NCBI RefSeq assembly: GCF_013408985.1
Contig: NZ_JACBZT010000001.1
Coordinates: 1,426,001 to 1,490,000, forward strand
Source of the DNA: Petropleomorpha daqingensis
GTDB taxonomy: Bacteria; Actinomycetota; Actinomycetes; Mycobacteriales; Geodermatophilaceae
Direction: 5' to 3'
Length of the DNA: 64,000 nt
Below are positions 24,627-33,324 of this stretch, in pieces (the first letter of the stretch is position 1; every line of letters starts with the position of its first letter). The notes under the pieces were generated by a model, which made no database searches, was not told the DNA's origin, and worked only from the letters and a program-made list of their open reading frames with translations. The translations under genes were made by a program, and so were the position numbers.

Positions 24627-25868
24627 CTACCCAGCCGGCGCGCCCCTATGCAGCGGAAACGTCAGGACGAAGTCCGAACCGCCCGTCAGGGCGAGCCGCC
24701 CGCCGTGCCGCTCGGCGATGTCGCGGGCGATGGCCAGCCCGAGCCCGGCGCCGCCGTCGTCGACCGCGCGGGCCTCGTCGAGCCGCGTGAACCGCTCGAA
24801 CACCAGCTCGCGGGCGGCCTCCGGGATCCCGGGGCCGTCGTCGGCCACGGTGAGGACGGCGGCGTCGTCCGCCTCGGCCAGCGTGACGGTCACCCGCGTC
24901 CGCGCGTGCCGGACGGCGTTGTCGAGGAGGTTCGCCACCGCCCGCTCGAGCTCGACCGGGTCGCCGGCGACCTGGACCGGGACGACGCGGCTGCAGTCGA
25001 CCAACGGCCGGCCGCGGGCCTGCTCCGCCACGACCTCGTCGAGGTCCACCGGGCCCGCCGCACGCAGGCCGCCGGCCCCCGCGTCGCTGCGGGCGAGCAG
25101 CAGCAGGTCGTCGACCAGCCGTTGCATCCGCTCGGTCTCCGCCAGCACCGAGGCGGAGGTGACCGCGGCATCCGCCGTCCCGGGGTGGGCGCGGTCCACC
25201 TCCAGCTGGGTGCGGATGCGGGCCAGCGGCGTCCGCAGCTCGTGCGCCGCGTCGGCGACGAACCGCCGCTGCCGCTCGGCCCCGTCGGAGAGCCGGTCGA
25301 GCATCGCGTTCATCGTGCGGGCCAGCCGGGCGATCTCGTCGTCCGTGGCCGGCTCGGGCACGCGCCGGTCAAGCCGCTGGGCGGAGATGCGGTCCACCTC
25401 GGCGCGCATGCGGTCGACCGGGCGCAGCACCCGGCCGGCGAGCAGCCAGACCAGCCCGGCCAGGACGGCGGTCGTTCCCGGGACGGCGAGCAGCAGCCCG
25501 TCCCGCAGCGCGCGGACGCTGTCCTCGACGTCCTCCAGGCTGCCGGTGACGACCACCGTGCGGCCGTCCACGGGCCGGGAGGCGACGCGCGCGGGCGCCC
25601 CGGCCGGCGTCGTCCCGTCCCTGACGGAGGGCGTGCCGGTCCCGTCCCCGGACACCACCTGGACGGTGACGTCCTCGGACGCGATCCCGTCGGCCGGCTG
25701 GCCGGTCTGGACCTGGAGGGCGACCGCGGCGGCCCGGTCGAGCAGCGTCTCGTCCAGCTGGTCGGTCAGGGTGGCGCGCTGCGCGAGGCCGAGCGCGATC
25801 CCCGCGATCGTCAGCACGGCGAGCACCGCCGCGGCGGCCACGGCGGTCACCCGCAGCCGCAGGCTCAC
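24627..25868 (-). CDS. Sensor histidine kinase
   Basis: 413 residues: TM1 (about 7-27), an extracytoplasmic loop of about 110 residues, TM2 (LLLAVPGTTAVLAGLVWLLAG), a HAMP segment, the H-box FVADAAHELRTPLARIRTQL, then N-box (VANLLDNAVRHAR) and G-boxes (VADDGPGIPE, GAGLGLAIARDI). GTG start at 25868 overlapping the regulator stop (GTGA). The input signal is unknown. The divergently placed lipoprotein gene may belong to the regulon. Confidence 0.92.
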   Translation of the reverse strand: MSLRLRVTAVAAAAVLAVLTIAGIALGLAQRATLTDQLDETLLDRAAAVALQVQTGQPADGIASEDVTVQVVSGDGTGTPSVRDGTTPAGAPARVASRPVDGRTVVVTGSLEDVEDSVRALRDGLLLAVPGTTAVLAGLVWLLAGRVLRPVDRMRAEVDRISAQRLDRRVPEPATDDEIARLARTMNAMLDRLSDGAERQRRFVADAAHELRTPLARIRTQLEVDRAHPGTADAAVTSASVLAETERMQRLVDDLLLLARSDAGAGGLRAAGPVDLDEVVAEQARGRPLVDCSRVVPVQVAGDPVELERAVANLLDNAVRHARTRVTVTLAEADDAAVLTVADDGPGIPEAARELVFERFTRLDEARAVDDGGAGLGLAIARDIAERHGGRLALTGGSDFVLTFPLHRGAPAG

Positions 25869-26527
25869 GGCCCGAACCGGTAGCCCGCCCCGCGGAGCGT
25901 GTCGATCCGCGGGCCGCCCTGCCCCAGCTTGCGGCGCAGCCGGGCCACGTAGACCTCGACCACGTTGGGATCGCCCTCGAACGCGTCGTCCCACACCCCG
26001 GCGAGCAGGTCCTGCTTGGAGAGGACCCGCCCGGGCCGCCGGACCAGGTAGGTGAGCAGGTCGAACTCGCGCGCGGTGAGGGGCAGCTCGGCGCCGGCCA
26101 GCTCCGCGCGGCGGGCCGGGAGGTCGAGCCGCAGCCGTCCGACCTCGAGCGGCGGCGGATCGCCGAGCGCGGCGCGGCGCAGCAGGGCGTGCAGCCGGGC
26201 GACCAGCACCGCGAAGGAGAACGGCTTGCGCAGGTAGTCGTCGGCGCCGGTGTCGAGCCCCTCGGCCTCGTCGAGGTCGCCGTCCTTGGCGGTGAGCATG
26301 AGGATCGGCGTCCGGACGCCGTCGCGCCGCAGCTGCGCGCAGACCCGGTAGCCGTTGAGGCCCGGTAGCAGGAGGTCCAGCACGATCAGGTCGTGGCCGC
26401 CCTCGCGCCCGCGCCACAGCCCCTCCCGGCCGTCGGCGGCGACCTCCACCGTGAACCCCTCAGCGGTCAGCCCCCGGCGCAGCGCCGTGGTGAGGACGGC
26501 GTCGTCGTCGACCAGCAGCAGCTTCAT
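25865..26527 (-). CDS. OmpR-family response regulator
   Basis: 220 residues. Receiver with acidic pocket (LVDDDA), phospho-acceptor Asp51 (VLDLLLPGLNG), Thr in MLTAKD and Lys in LRKPFS. The DNA-binding winged helix follows (LPLTAREFDLLTYLVRRPGR, VVEVYVARLRRKLG, TLRGAGYRF). ATG at 26527. Co-transcribed with the kinase and divergent from the lipoprotein gene across 119 bp holding an inverted repeat. Confidence 0.94.
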   Translation of the reverse strand: MKLLLVDDDAVLTTALRRGLTAEGFTVEVAADGREGLWRGREGGHDLIVLDLLLPGLNGYRVCAQLRRDGVRTPILMLTAKDGDLDEAEGLDTGADDYLRKPFSFAVLVARLHALLRRAALGDPPPLEVGRLRLDLPARRAELAGAELPLTAREFDLLTYLVRRPGRVLSKQDLLAGVWDDAFEGDPNVVEVYVARLRRKLGQGGPRIDTLRGAGYRFGP

Positions 26528-26560
26528 GCGTCCTCCACGCGCAGGGTCGCACCCCGGACC

Positions 26561-26593
26561 TGACGCGGAGCTGAACCGGTCAGCTCCCCGTCA
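26561..26593. promoter_or_regulatory. Inverted repeat between the response regulator and the lipoprotein gene
   Basis: TGACGCGGAGCTGA (26561-26574) faces GTCAGCTCCCCGTCA (26579-26593), one mismatch across 14 paired bases. Its position in a divergent intergenic region suggests an operator for the adjacent regulator, although a hairpin role is possible. Confidence 0.5.
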
Positions 26594-26646
26594 ACCGCCC
26601 CGCGCACGATCGTGATCGCAGATCGCCGGCGCGAGGAGGGGTTCCG

Positions 26647-27363
26647 ATGCGGGTCCGACCGGCGCTCGTCGTCCTGGCCGTCGTGGGGCTGGCCGGGTGC
26701 GGATCGGCTCGGGCCGCATTGCCCCGCGGGGGCGAGCCGGTGCACCTCGACCCGGCGACGTTCACGGCCGACGTCGACAACAGGTACTGGCCGCTGCGCC
26801 CGGGGACGCGGTGGGTCTACGAGTCGGTCGACGCGGACGGGACGGCGCAGCACGTGGAGGTCACCGTCCTCGACGAGACCTACCGGGTGGCCGCCGGGAT
26901 CACGGCTCGCGTGGTCCACGACGTGGTCACCCAGGACGGCGCGGTCGCCGAGGACACCCGCGACTACTACGCGCAGGACGCCGACGGGAACGTCTGGTAC
27001 ATGGGCGAGCAGACCACGGAGTACCCGCCGGGTGAGCCGCAGTCCACGGAGGGCTCGTGGGAGGCCGGGGTCGACGGCGCCCAGCCCGGCATCGCCGTCC
27101 CGGCCGACCCCCGGCCGGGGCTGGCCTACCGCCAGGAGTACCGGAAGGGCGAGGCCGAGGACCGGGCCGTGGTGCTCTCCACCGACGAGAAGGTGCAGAC
27201 CCCGACCGGGACGTACACCGGCGCGCTGCTCACGCGGGAGACCACGCCGCTCGAGCCCGACGTCGCGGAGCTGAAGTTCTACGTGCCCGGCGTGGGGCAG
27301 GTGCTCAGCCTGCAGACCTCGGGCGGCAGCGAGCGGGAGGCGCTGACCGCGGTCAGCGGCTGA
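26647..27363 (+). CDS. Putative lipoprotein
   Basis: 238 residues. The signal ALVVLAVVGLAGC gives a lipobox LAGC. The mature part is beta-rich: NRYWPLRPGTRWVYE, VLDETYRVAAGITARVVHDV, DYYAQDADGNVWYMGE, ELKFYVPGVGQVLSL. This pattern resembles a conserved secreted family found in actinobacteria and myxobacteria with no known function. ATG preceded by GGCGCGAGGAGG. Its end overlaps the end of the AGE-family gene by 11 bp tail to tail. Confidence 0.75.
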   Translation: MRVRPALVVLAVVGLAGCGSARAALPRGGEPVHLDPATFTADVDNRYWPLRPGTRWVYESVDADGTAQHVEVTVLDETYRVAAGITARVVHDVVTQDGAVAEDTRDYYAQDADGNVWYMGEQTTEYPPGEPQSTEGSWEAGVDGAQPGIAVPADPRPGLAYRQEYRKGEAEDRAVVLSTDEKVQTPTGTYTGALLTRETTPLEPDVAELKFYVPGVGQVLSLQTSGGSEREALTAVSG

Positions 27364-28537
27364 GCGCGGCGGCCAGGCTGCCGCGGACCGGCCGGCCGTC
27401 GAGCAGCAGCATCTGGGCCAGGTGGTAGGCGTCGGGCTGGCCGACCCAGGTGCCGGTGCCGACCTCGCCGGTCGGGGTGAGCTCGTGGTGCCAGTTGCCG
27501 GTGGCCGGGTCGGCGAAGCGTTCCTCGCCGTGCGCCCGCCAGCGCTCGGCCAGCCGCCGGTAGCGGTCCTGCCCGGTGACCTCCGCCAGCGCGGCCGCGG
27601 CGGCCACCGCCTCGCAGAGCACCCAGTGCATCCGGGCGACGACGACCGGCCGGTCGTCCCAGTCCAGCGTGTACGGGAAGCCGTCGTGCGCGTCGGCGGC
27701 CCAGCCGCGTCGTGCCGCCGCCTCGAACAGCCCGATGGCGTCGTCGAGGAGCCAGGTGGGCGGGTCGTCGAGCGCCGCGCGCAGGTGCAGCGCCAGCCGC
27801 GACCACTCGAACTGGTGGCCCACGGTGACGCCGTACGGCCGGAAGGGGTCGGCCGGGCGGTCGCGGTTGTACTCGGGCAGGGGCACCCAGTCGGTCGAGT
27901 AGTGCTCGGGCAGCCGCCAGTCGCGCTCGCGGGCCCAGCCGTGGACCACGCGCTCCGTCGTCCGGAGGGCGTGCGCGCGCAGCTCGGTCGCCGCGCCGAC
28001 GGCGTCGTCGGCGACGGCGTCCAGCGCATCCGCGGCGGCGAGCACCGCCTCGACCCCGTGCATGTTCGCGTTGACGCCGCGGTAGTCCGACAGCGTCGTC
28101 CAGGCGGCGTCCCACTCCTCGACGGCCATCCCGGCGTCGTCGTCCCAGAACCGGCCGAGCCAGGTGCCGAGCGCCTCGGCGAGCAGCGGCCGGCCGCCCT
28201 CGATCCCGGCGGTGGTGGCGGTCGCGCCGGCGAGGACGGCGAAGGCGTGCACGTACGCGGCCTTGGTGGGGTCGGCCGTGCTCGCGGACCAGCCGCCGTG
28301 CTCCTCGTCGTGCAGCGGGCCCTCGGTCAGGGCGAGGACGCCGTGCCGCGCCAGCTCCGCCGCACCCGGCCGGCCCAGCAGGTGGGCCAGGCCGAAGACG
28401 TGCGTCATCCGCGCGACGATCCAGGTCTCCTGCCCGCGGGCCGGGTCGACCGAGCCGTCGTCCAGCAGGTAGCCGAAGCCGCCCTCGGGCAGCCGCGAGC
28501 GGGCCGCGAAGTCGAGCAGCCGGTCCAGCTCGGTCAC
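27353..28537 (-). CDS. AGE-family sugar epimerase/isomerase
   Basis: 394 residues with the (alpha/alpha)6-barrel pattern of N-acylglucosamine 2-epimerase, YihS and mannose isomerase. Candidate catalytic residues lie in ETWIVARMTHVF, NANMHGVEA, VGHQFEWSRL and ARMHWVLCEA, giving the His pair used for proton transfer. The sequence resembles the D-mannose isomerase/sulfoquinovose isomerase branch more than the GlcNAc epimerases, but the substrate is not determined. ATG or GTG at 28537 after GGGAGGAGCCAG. Confidence 0.83.
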   Translation of the reverse strand: MTELDRLLDFAARSRLPEGGFGYLLDDGSVDPARGQETWIVARMTHVFGLAHLLGRPGAAELARHGVLALTEGPLHDEEHGGWSASTADPTKAAYVHAFAVLAGATATTAGIEGGRPLLAEALGTWLGRFWDDDAGMAVEEWDAAWTTLSDYRGVNANMHGVEAVLAAADALDAVADDAVGAATELRAHALRTTERVVHGWARERDWRLPEHYSTDWVPLPEYNRDRPADPFRPYGVTVGHQFEWSRLALHLRAALDDPPTWLLDDAIGLFEAAARRGWAADAHDGFPYTLDWDDRPVVVARMHWVLCEAVAAAAALAEVTGQDRYRRLAERWRAHGEERFADPATGNWHHELTPTGEVGTGTWVGQPDAYHLAQMLLLDGRPVRGSLAAALSR

Positions 28538-28553
28538 GTCTGGCTCCTCCCGT

Positions 28554-28609
28554 GATCATGGCGTCGCGACCCCGATCCTGACCGAATCGGTGGTCGCGAC
28601 GCCATGATC
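28554..28609 (-). terminator. Hairpin downstream of the 2-oxoacid dehydrogenase operon
   Basis: GATCATGGCGTCGCGACC (28554-28571) pairs exactly with 28592-28609; inner CCGAT/ATCGG extends the stem. It starts five bases after the stop of the E2 gene on the minus strand and ends the operon before the AGE gene. Confidence 0.8.
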
Positions 28610-28614
28610 GCCGG

Positions 28615-30147
28615 TCAGAAGGCCAGCGCGGTCCCCGGATCGTGCAGCAGGGCGCCGACGTCGGCGAGGAACCGGCTGCCGAGCTCGCCGTCGATGATCC
28701 GGTGGTCGAACGACAGCCCGAGCTGGGTCACCTGCCGTACGGCGAGCTTGCCCTTGTGCACCCACGGCATCTCGCGGATCGCGCCGAAGGCCAGGATCGC
28801 CGACTCGCCGGGGTTGAGGATCGGCGTGCCGGTGTCGACGCCGAAGACGCCGACGTTGGTGATCGTGATCGTGCCGCCGGTCATGTCCGCGGGCGAGGTC
28901 TTGCCGGCGCGCGCGGTCTCGGTCAGCTCGGCCAGGGCCCCGGCCAGCTCGGCCAGCGACAGCCGGTCGGCGTCCTTGATGTTGGGGACGACGAGCCCGC
29001 GCGGGGTGGCCGCGGCGATGCCGAGGTTGACCTGCCCGTGGACGACGATCTCCTGCGCCGCCTCGTCCCACGAGCTGTTGACCATGGGGTGCCGCTTCGC
29101 CGCCAGGAGCAGCGCCTTGGCCACGAACAGCAGCGGGCTGATCTTGAGCCCGGCGAGCTCGGGGCGGGCCGCCAGCCGGGTGCGCAGCTTCATCATCCGC
29201 GTGACGTCGACGGTCAGGAACTCCGTGACGTGCGGCGCGGTGAACGCGCTGGCCACCATCGCCGCCGCGGTGTGCTTGCGCACCCCCTTGATCGGGATCC
29301 GCTGCTCCCCCGCGGTTTCGCGCGCATAACCACCCGCGGTTTCGCGTGCATGACCGCGCTCGGGGGCCTCGACGGGGGTGGACAGGGCGGCGTCGACGTC
29401 GGCGCGGGTGATGACGCCGTCCTCGCCGCTGCCGCGCACGAGGGTCAGGTCGACCCCTCGGTCCTTGGCGTACTTGCGCACCGGCGGCTTGGCCAGCGGG
29501 CGCAGCCGGCCATGCCCGTGCTCGGCCGGCCGGGCCGGCGCGGCCTCCTCGACGGCGACGTGCGCCTCGACCGCGCGGCCGATCTCCAGCCCGCCGTGCC
29601 GGACCGGCTTCACGGTCGCATCGGGGGCGGTGGCCAGCAGCGGCGGGTGATCCGGCCCGGAGCCGTAGTCGGCCTCGGGCAGGACGGCGGTGGCGCGGGC
29701 GGATGACCCTCCCGATGACACAGCGCCGGTGCGCCGCGGCCGCCGCTTGGCCTCGGTGTTCCTCGGGCCGTAGCCGACCAGCACCGACGTGCGCCCACCC
29801 GGGGCCGGACCGCCGATCAGCCCGGCGGCGGGCTCGGCCTCGGCCGAGGACGAAGCCGGGGCCGAGGCCGGGGCGGCCGGCGCGACGGGGGCGGGAGCTG
29901 CGTCGCCGCCGGTGTCGATCGTGATGATCGGCGTGCCGACGTCGACCGTCGTCCCGGGCTCGAACTTCAGCTCGGCGACCGTGCCGGCGTACGGCGAGGG
30001 CAGCTCGACGGCCGCCTTCGCCGTCTCCACCTCGCACAGCGGCTGGTTGATCGTGACCGTGTCGCCGACGGCGACCAGCCACTGCAGGATCTCGCCCTCG
30101 GTCAGCCCCTCGCCGACGTCGGGCAGCCGGAATTCACGCAGCGCCAT
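28615..30147 (-). CDS. bkdC: Dihydrolipoamide acyltransferase (E2) of a branched-chain 2-oxoacid dehydrogenase
   Basis: 510 residues. N-terminal lipoyl domain with lipoyl-Lys44 (EVETAKAAVELPSP), long Ala/Pro linker, peripheral subunit-binding domain (VRKYAKDRGVDLTLVRGSGE), second linker, and catalytic core ending SFDHRIIDGELGSRF with the active-site His and Asp. It transfers the acyl group from lipoamide to CoA. The second linker contains an unusual 8-residue tandem repeat (HARETAGG, YARETAGE) encoded by a palindromic repeat element. Last gene of the operon; ATG at 30147 two bases after the E1-beta stop. Confidence 0.9.
   Translation of the reverse strand: MALREFRLPDVGEGLTEGEILQWLVAVGDTVTINQPLCEVETAKAAVELPSPYAGTVAELKFEPGTTVDVGTPIITIDTGGDAAPAPVAPAAPASAPASSSAEAEPAAGLIGGPAPGGRTSVLVGYGPRNTEAKRRPRRTGAVSSGGSSARATAVLPEADYGSGPDHPPLLATAPDATVKPVRHGGLEIGRAVEAHVAVEEAAPARPAEHGHGRLRPLAKPPVRKYAKDRGVDLTLVRGSGEDGVITRADVDAALSTPVEAPERGHARETAGGYARETAGEQRIPIKGVRKHTAAAMVASAFTAPHVTEFLTVDVTRMMKLRTRLAARPELAGLKISPLLFVAKALLLAAKRHPMVNSSWDEAAQEIVVHGQVNLGIAAATPRGLVVPNIKDADRLSLAELAGALAELTETARAGKTSPADMTGGTITITNVGVFGVDTGTPILNPGESAILAFGAIREMPWVHKGKLAVRQVTQLGLSFDHRIIDGELGSRFLADVGALLHDPGTALAF
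29310..29356. repeat. Tandem 24-bp repeat in the E2 linker related to the 610-655 palindrome
   Basis: CCGCGGTTTCGCGCGCATAA (29310 onward) and CCGCGGTTTCGCGTGCATGA (29334 onward) are direct repeats with a 24-base period. Their core GGTTTCGCGCGCATAACC differs by one base from the arm of the palindrome at 610-655. The reading frame stays open. Confidence 0.7.
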
Positions 30148-30149
30148 GC

Positions 30150-31130
30150 TCAGAACCCCAGGGCGCGGTCGACGGCGTCGAGCACGCGGTCGAGGTCGGG
30201 GAGGTACTCCTCCTCGAGCTTCGACGGCGGGTAGGGCGTGTCGTAGCCGCCGACCCGCAGGACCGGCGCCTCCAGGGAGTAGAAGCACTGCTCGGTGATC
30301 CGCGCGGCGATCTCCGACCCGAGCCCGAGCGTCACCGGCGCCTCGTGGACGACGACGCAGCGACCGGTGCGCCGCACCGACTCGAACACCGGGTCGAGGT
30401 CCAGCGGCGAGAGGGTGCGCAGGTCGACGACCTCGAGCGAGCGGCCCTCCTCGGCCGCGGCCTCGGCGGCCTGCAGCGCCGTCTTGACCATCGGGCCGTA
30501 GGCCAGCACGGTGAGGTCGTCCCCGCCGCGGACGACGCGCGAGGCGAACAGCGGCTCGGGGGTCGCGTCGGTGTCGACCGGCGCCTTCTCCCAGTACCGC
30601 CGCTTGGGCTCGAGGAAGACGATCGGGTCGGGGTGGGCGATGGCCTGCTGGATGCCCCAGTAGGCGTCGACCGGGTTGGAGACGGCGACCACCTTGAGGC
30701 CGGCCGTGTGCGCGAAGTACGCCTCGGGGCTCTCGCTGTGGTGCTCGACCGCGCCGATGCCGCCACCGAACGGGATCCGGATGACGATCGGCATCGCCAG
30801 CTTGCCCCGCGAGCGGGCGTGGATCTTGGCGACCTGGGTGACGATCTGGTTGTAGGCCGGGAAGACGAAGCCGTCGAACTGGATCTCGCAGACCGGCCGG
30901 TAGCCGCGCATGGCCAGGCCGACCGCGGTGCCGAGGATGCCGGCCTCGGCCAGCGGGGTGTCGACCACGCGGTCGTCCCCGAAGTCCTTCTGCAAGCCGT
31001 CGGTGATGCGGAAGACACCGCCGAGCTTGCCGATGTCCTCGCCCATGAGCACGACCTTGGCGTCGTCCTCCATGGCCCGGCGCAGGCCGAGGTTGAGCGC
31101 CTTGCCGATGGTGAGCGTCTCGGTGCTCAT
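30150..31130 (-). CDS. bkdB: 2-oxoisovalerate dehydrogenase E1 component, beta subunit
   Basis: 326 residues, the transketolase-like beta subunit that pairs with E1-alpha for decarboxylation of branched-chain 2-oxoacids. Marks are VVLMGEDIGKLGGVFRIT, TPLAEAGILGTAVGLAMRGY, IRIPFGGGIGAVEHHSES and EAPVTLGLGSEIAARI. The start ATG overlaps the E1-alpha stop by one base (TGATG). Pyruvate dehydrogenase is an alternative, but the divergent Lrp gene favours branched-chain substrates. Confidence 0.9.
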   Translation of the reverse strand: MSTETLTIGKALNLGLRRAMEDDAKVVLMGEDIGKLGGVFRITDGLQKDFGDDRVVDTPLAEAGILGTAVGLAMRGYRPVCEIQFDGFVFPAYNQIVTQVAKIHARSRGKLAMPIVIRIPFGGGIGAVEHHSESPEAYFAHTAGLKVVAVSNPVDAYWGIQQAIAHPDPIVFLEPKRRYWEKAPVDTDATPEPLFASRVVRGGDDLTVLAYGPMVKTALQAAEAAAEEGRSLEVVDLRTLSPLDLDPVFESVRRTGRCVVVHEAPVTLGLGSEIAARITEQCFYSLEAPVLRVGGYDTPYPPSKLEEEYLPDLDRVLDAVDRALGF

Positions 31131-32314
31131 CAGAAGACGTCCTCTCCGGGGCCGGGGGTGACCTCGTCGGGCCGGTCGTGCCCGCCGTCGGCGAACGAGG
31201 CGTGGTACTCGGCGAACTCCGCGCGCTGGGCGGCCAGCTCCGGGGTCTGCTCGGCGTACACGTGGTCGAACATCGAGGTGCCCGGCGGATCGACCATCTC
31301 GACGGTGCCCGTGCGGATCCGGGCGGCGAGCTCGTCGGCCTCTGCCTCGACGGAGTCGAAGAAGTCGTGGTCGGCGATGCCGGTGCGGGAGAGGTAGGCC
31401 TTGAGCCGGGCGATCGGGTCGCGCAGCTTCCACTCCTCCAGCTCGCTGGCCAGCCGGTAGCGGGTCGGGTCGTCGGAGGTGGTGTGCGCGCCCATGCGGT
31501 AGGTGAACGCCTCGATGAAGGTGGGGCCCTGGCCCTCGCGGGCGGCGGCGAGCGCCGCCTTCGTCACGGCCAGGACGGCGAGGACGTCGTTGCCGTCGAC
31601 CCGGACGCCGGGGAAGCCGAAGCCGGCGGCCCGCTGGAACAGCGGCACGCGGGACTGGCGCTCGATCGGCACGCTGATCGCGTACTGGTTGTTCTGGCAG
31701 AAGAAGACGACCGGGGCGGAGAAGGTCGCCGCCCAGATCAGCGACTCGTTGACCTCGCCCTGGCTGGTGGCCCCGTCGCCGAGGAAGGCCAGGACGGCGC
31801 TGTCCGCGCTGTCGCGCTGCACGCCCATGGCGTAGCCGGTCGCGTGCAGGCACTGCGCGCCGATGACCACGGTGTAGAGGTTGAAGCCGGTGGCCACCGG
31901 GTCCCAGCCGCCGTTGTCCACGCCGCGGAACAGGCTGATCACGTCGAGCGGGTCGACACCCCGGACCCAGGCGACGCCGTGCTCGCGGTAGGTCGGGAAG
32001 GCCATGTCGGTGGCGGCGAGGGCGCGGCCGGCGCCGACCTGCGCCGCCTCCTGGCCCAGCAGCGACGCCCAGATGCCGAGCTCGCCCTGGCGCTGCAGCG
32101 CGGTGGCCTCGACGTCCCAGCGGCGGACCAGGGTCAGGTCGCGGTAGAGCGAGCGCAGCTCGTCCTCGGAGATGTCGATCGAGTACTCGGGATGCTCGAC
32201 CCGCTCGCCCTCCGGTGTCAGCAGCTGCACCAGCTCCGGCTGCTGGGGCAGATGGGGCGCCTCCGCCCCGGGTACCGGGTCGACCACTTCGGTCGCATGG
32301 TGCAGCGCAGTCAC
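31130..32314 (-). CDS. bkdA: 2-oxoisovalerate dehydrogenase E1 component, alpha subunit
   Basis: 394 residues. Thiamine diphosphate motif GDGATSQGEVNESLIWAATF to CQNNQYAISVP, and the phosphorylation-loop region RMGAHTTSDDPTRYR. The N-terminal extension of about 50 residues precedes LYRDLTLVRRWDVEATALQR. GTG start at 32314 with GAGGGAG eight bases upstream. First gene of the operon bkdA-bkdB-bkdC; no E3 gene is present, so lipoamide dehydrogenase comes from elsewhere. Confidence 0.9.
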   Translation of the reverse strand: MTALHHATEVVDPVPGAEAPHLPQQPELVQLLTPEGERVEHPEYSIDISEDELRSLYRDLTLVRRWDVEATALQRQGELGIWASLLGQEAAQVGAGRALAATDMAFPTYREHGVAWVRGVDPLDVISLFRGVDNGGWDPVATGFNLYTVVIGAQCLHATGYAMGVQRDSADSAVLAFLGDGATSQGEVNESLIWAATFSAPVVFFCQNNQYAISVPIERQSRVPLFQRAAGFGFPGVRVDGNDVLAVLAVTKAALAAAREGQGPTFIEAFTYRMGAHTTSDDPTRYRLASELEEWKLRDPIARLKAYLSRTGIADHDFFDSVEAEADELAARIRTGTVEMVDPPGTSMFDHVYAEQTPELAAQRAEFAEYHASFADGGHDRPDEVTPGPGEDVF

Positions 32315-32457
32315 AAGCGAACTCCCTCGCCGTCTGCCGTGGGGCCGGGGTCTCCGGCGGCCTCGGTGCTGGACGTCACGTGGCACCGGGGTGTGGTGCC
32401 ACTCACACATGGTGACACGACAACCCCGTGCGTGGACAACACCACCTACGGGCGATC

Positions 32458-32486
32458 TGCGCAAGGTCGTCACAGGAAATTGCGCA
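32458..32486. promoter_or_regulatory. Lrp-type operator candidate in the bkdA/Lrp divergent region
   Basis: TGCGCAA (32458-32464) and TTGCGCA (32480-32486) form an inverted repeat with centres 22 bp apart, two helical turns, as expected for an Lrp/AsnC dimer pair. It sits 45 bp before the Lrp start and 144 bp before bkdA. The rest of the divergent region (32315-32530) shows no other clear motif. Confidence 0.45.
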
Positions 32487-32530
32487 CGATGCCTATTAGT
32501 AGGACGTCCACGCATGTCAGACTGAGCAGC

Positions 32531-33019
32531 GTGCCCGACGTCGACGCCACCGACGCCCGGTTGCTGCTGGCCCTGAACGAGGACCCGCGCGCCAGCGTCA
32601 TGGCGCTCTCCCAGCGGCTGGGGCTGGCCCGCAACACGGTGCAGGCCCGGCTGGCCCGGCTCGAGCAGAGCGGCGTCCTGGCCCCCTTCGAGCGGCGCGT
32701 GCGCCCCGAGGCCCTCGGCTACCGGTTGCGCGCCTACGTCACCGTGCAGGTGGTGCAGCGCAGCCTGGCCGAGGTGAGCGACGCCCTCGCGCACATCCCC
32801 GAGGTGCTCGAGGTGATCGGGCTGTCCGGGGTCGTCGACCTGCTGGTCGAGGTCGCGGCCCGGGACGCCGACGACCTGTGGCGGATCACCGAGCAGGTGC
32901 TCGCCATCCCGGGCGTGCAGCGCACCGACACGGCGCTGGCGCTGCGCCGGTTCGTCGACCACCGCATCGCGCCGCTGCTGGAGCGCTCGGCCGGAGTCGA
33001 CGGGGCCGCGACGGGCTAG
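32531..33019 (+). CDS. Lrp/AsnC family regulator (BkdR-like)
   Basis: 162 residues. N-terminal helix-turn-helix (DARLLLALNEDPRASVMALS, RLGLARNTVQARLARLEQSG) and a C-terminal RAM ligand domain (VVQRSLAEVSDALAHIPEVL, GLSGVVDLLVEVAARD). GTG at 32531. The divergent position to bkdABC is the classic arrangement of BkdR, which senses branched-chain amino acids. Its stop overlaps that of the next convergent gene through CTAG. Confidence 0.88.
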   Translation: MPDVDATDARLLLALNEDPRASVMALSQRLGLARNTVQARLARLEQSGVLAPFERRVRPEALGYRLRAYVTVQVVQRSLAEVSDALAHIPEVLEVIGLSGVVDLLVEVAARDADDLWRITEQVLAIPGVQRTDTALALRRFVDHRIAPLLERSAGVDGAATG

Positions 33020-33231
33020 TTCCGGCTCGGCCGGCGGATGCGGACCGGCCCGCGGGCGGTCGCGACGTCGACCACCGCGCCCCGCTGGGTGACCTCCACG
33101 TCCCCCGCGGCGGCCAGCCGCCCGGCGGCCTCGCGCGCGGCGGGCATCAGCCGGCGCCAGTCCTCGGGATCCACCGCGCGGGCCGCGTCGGAAGGGCAGT
33201 CGAAGGACCCCGTCCTCCTCACCCCTCGCAC
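33016..33231 (-). CDS. DUF3253 family protein, short N-terminus
   Basis: 71 residues: DCPSDAARAVDPEDWRRLMP, then REAAGRLAAAGDVEVTQRG and VVDVATARGPVRIRRPS, the DUF3253 winged-helix-like pattern. Family members usually start about 15-20 residues earlier with a helix before the CPSDAAR motif; here only MRGVRRTGSF precedes it. Either the N-terminus is truncated or a frameshift is present. The family's function is unknown. Confidence 0.7.
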   Translation of the reverse strand: MRGVRRTGSFDCPSDAARAVDPEDWRRLMPAAREAAGRLAAAGDVEVTQRGAVVDVATARGPVRIRRPSRN

Positions 33232-33324
33232 GCTCGGGGCGAGCCTCGGGACGGGGCCGCTCCATCACGTCACCTGCCTGCGTGCCGGGCGTGCGGGCCG
33301 CCAGGCGGGGGTAGCCCCGGGCGC

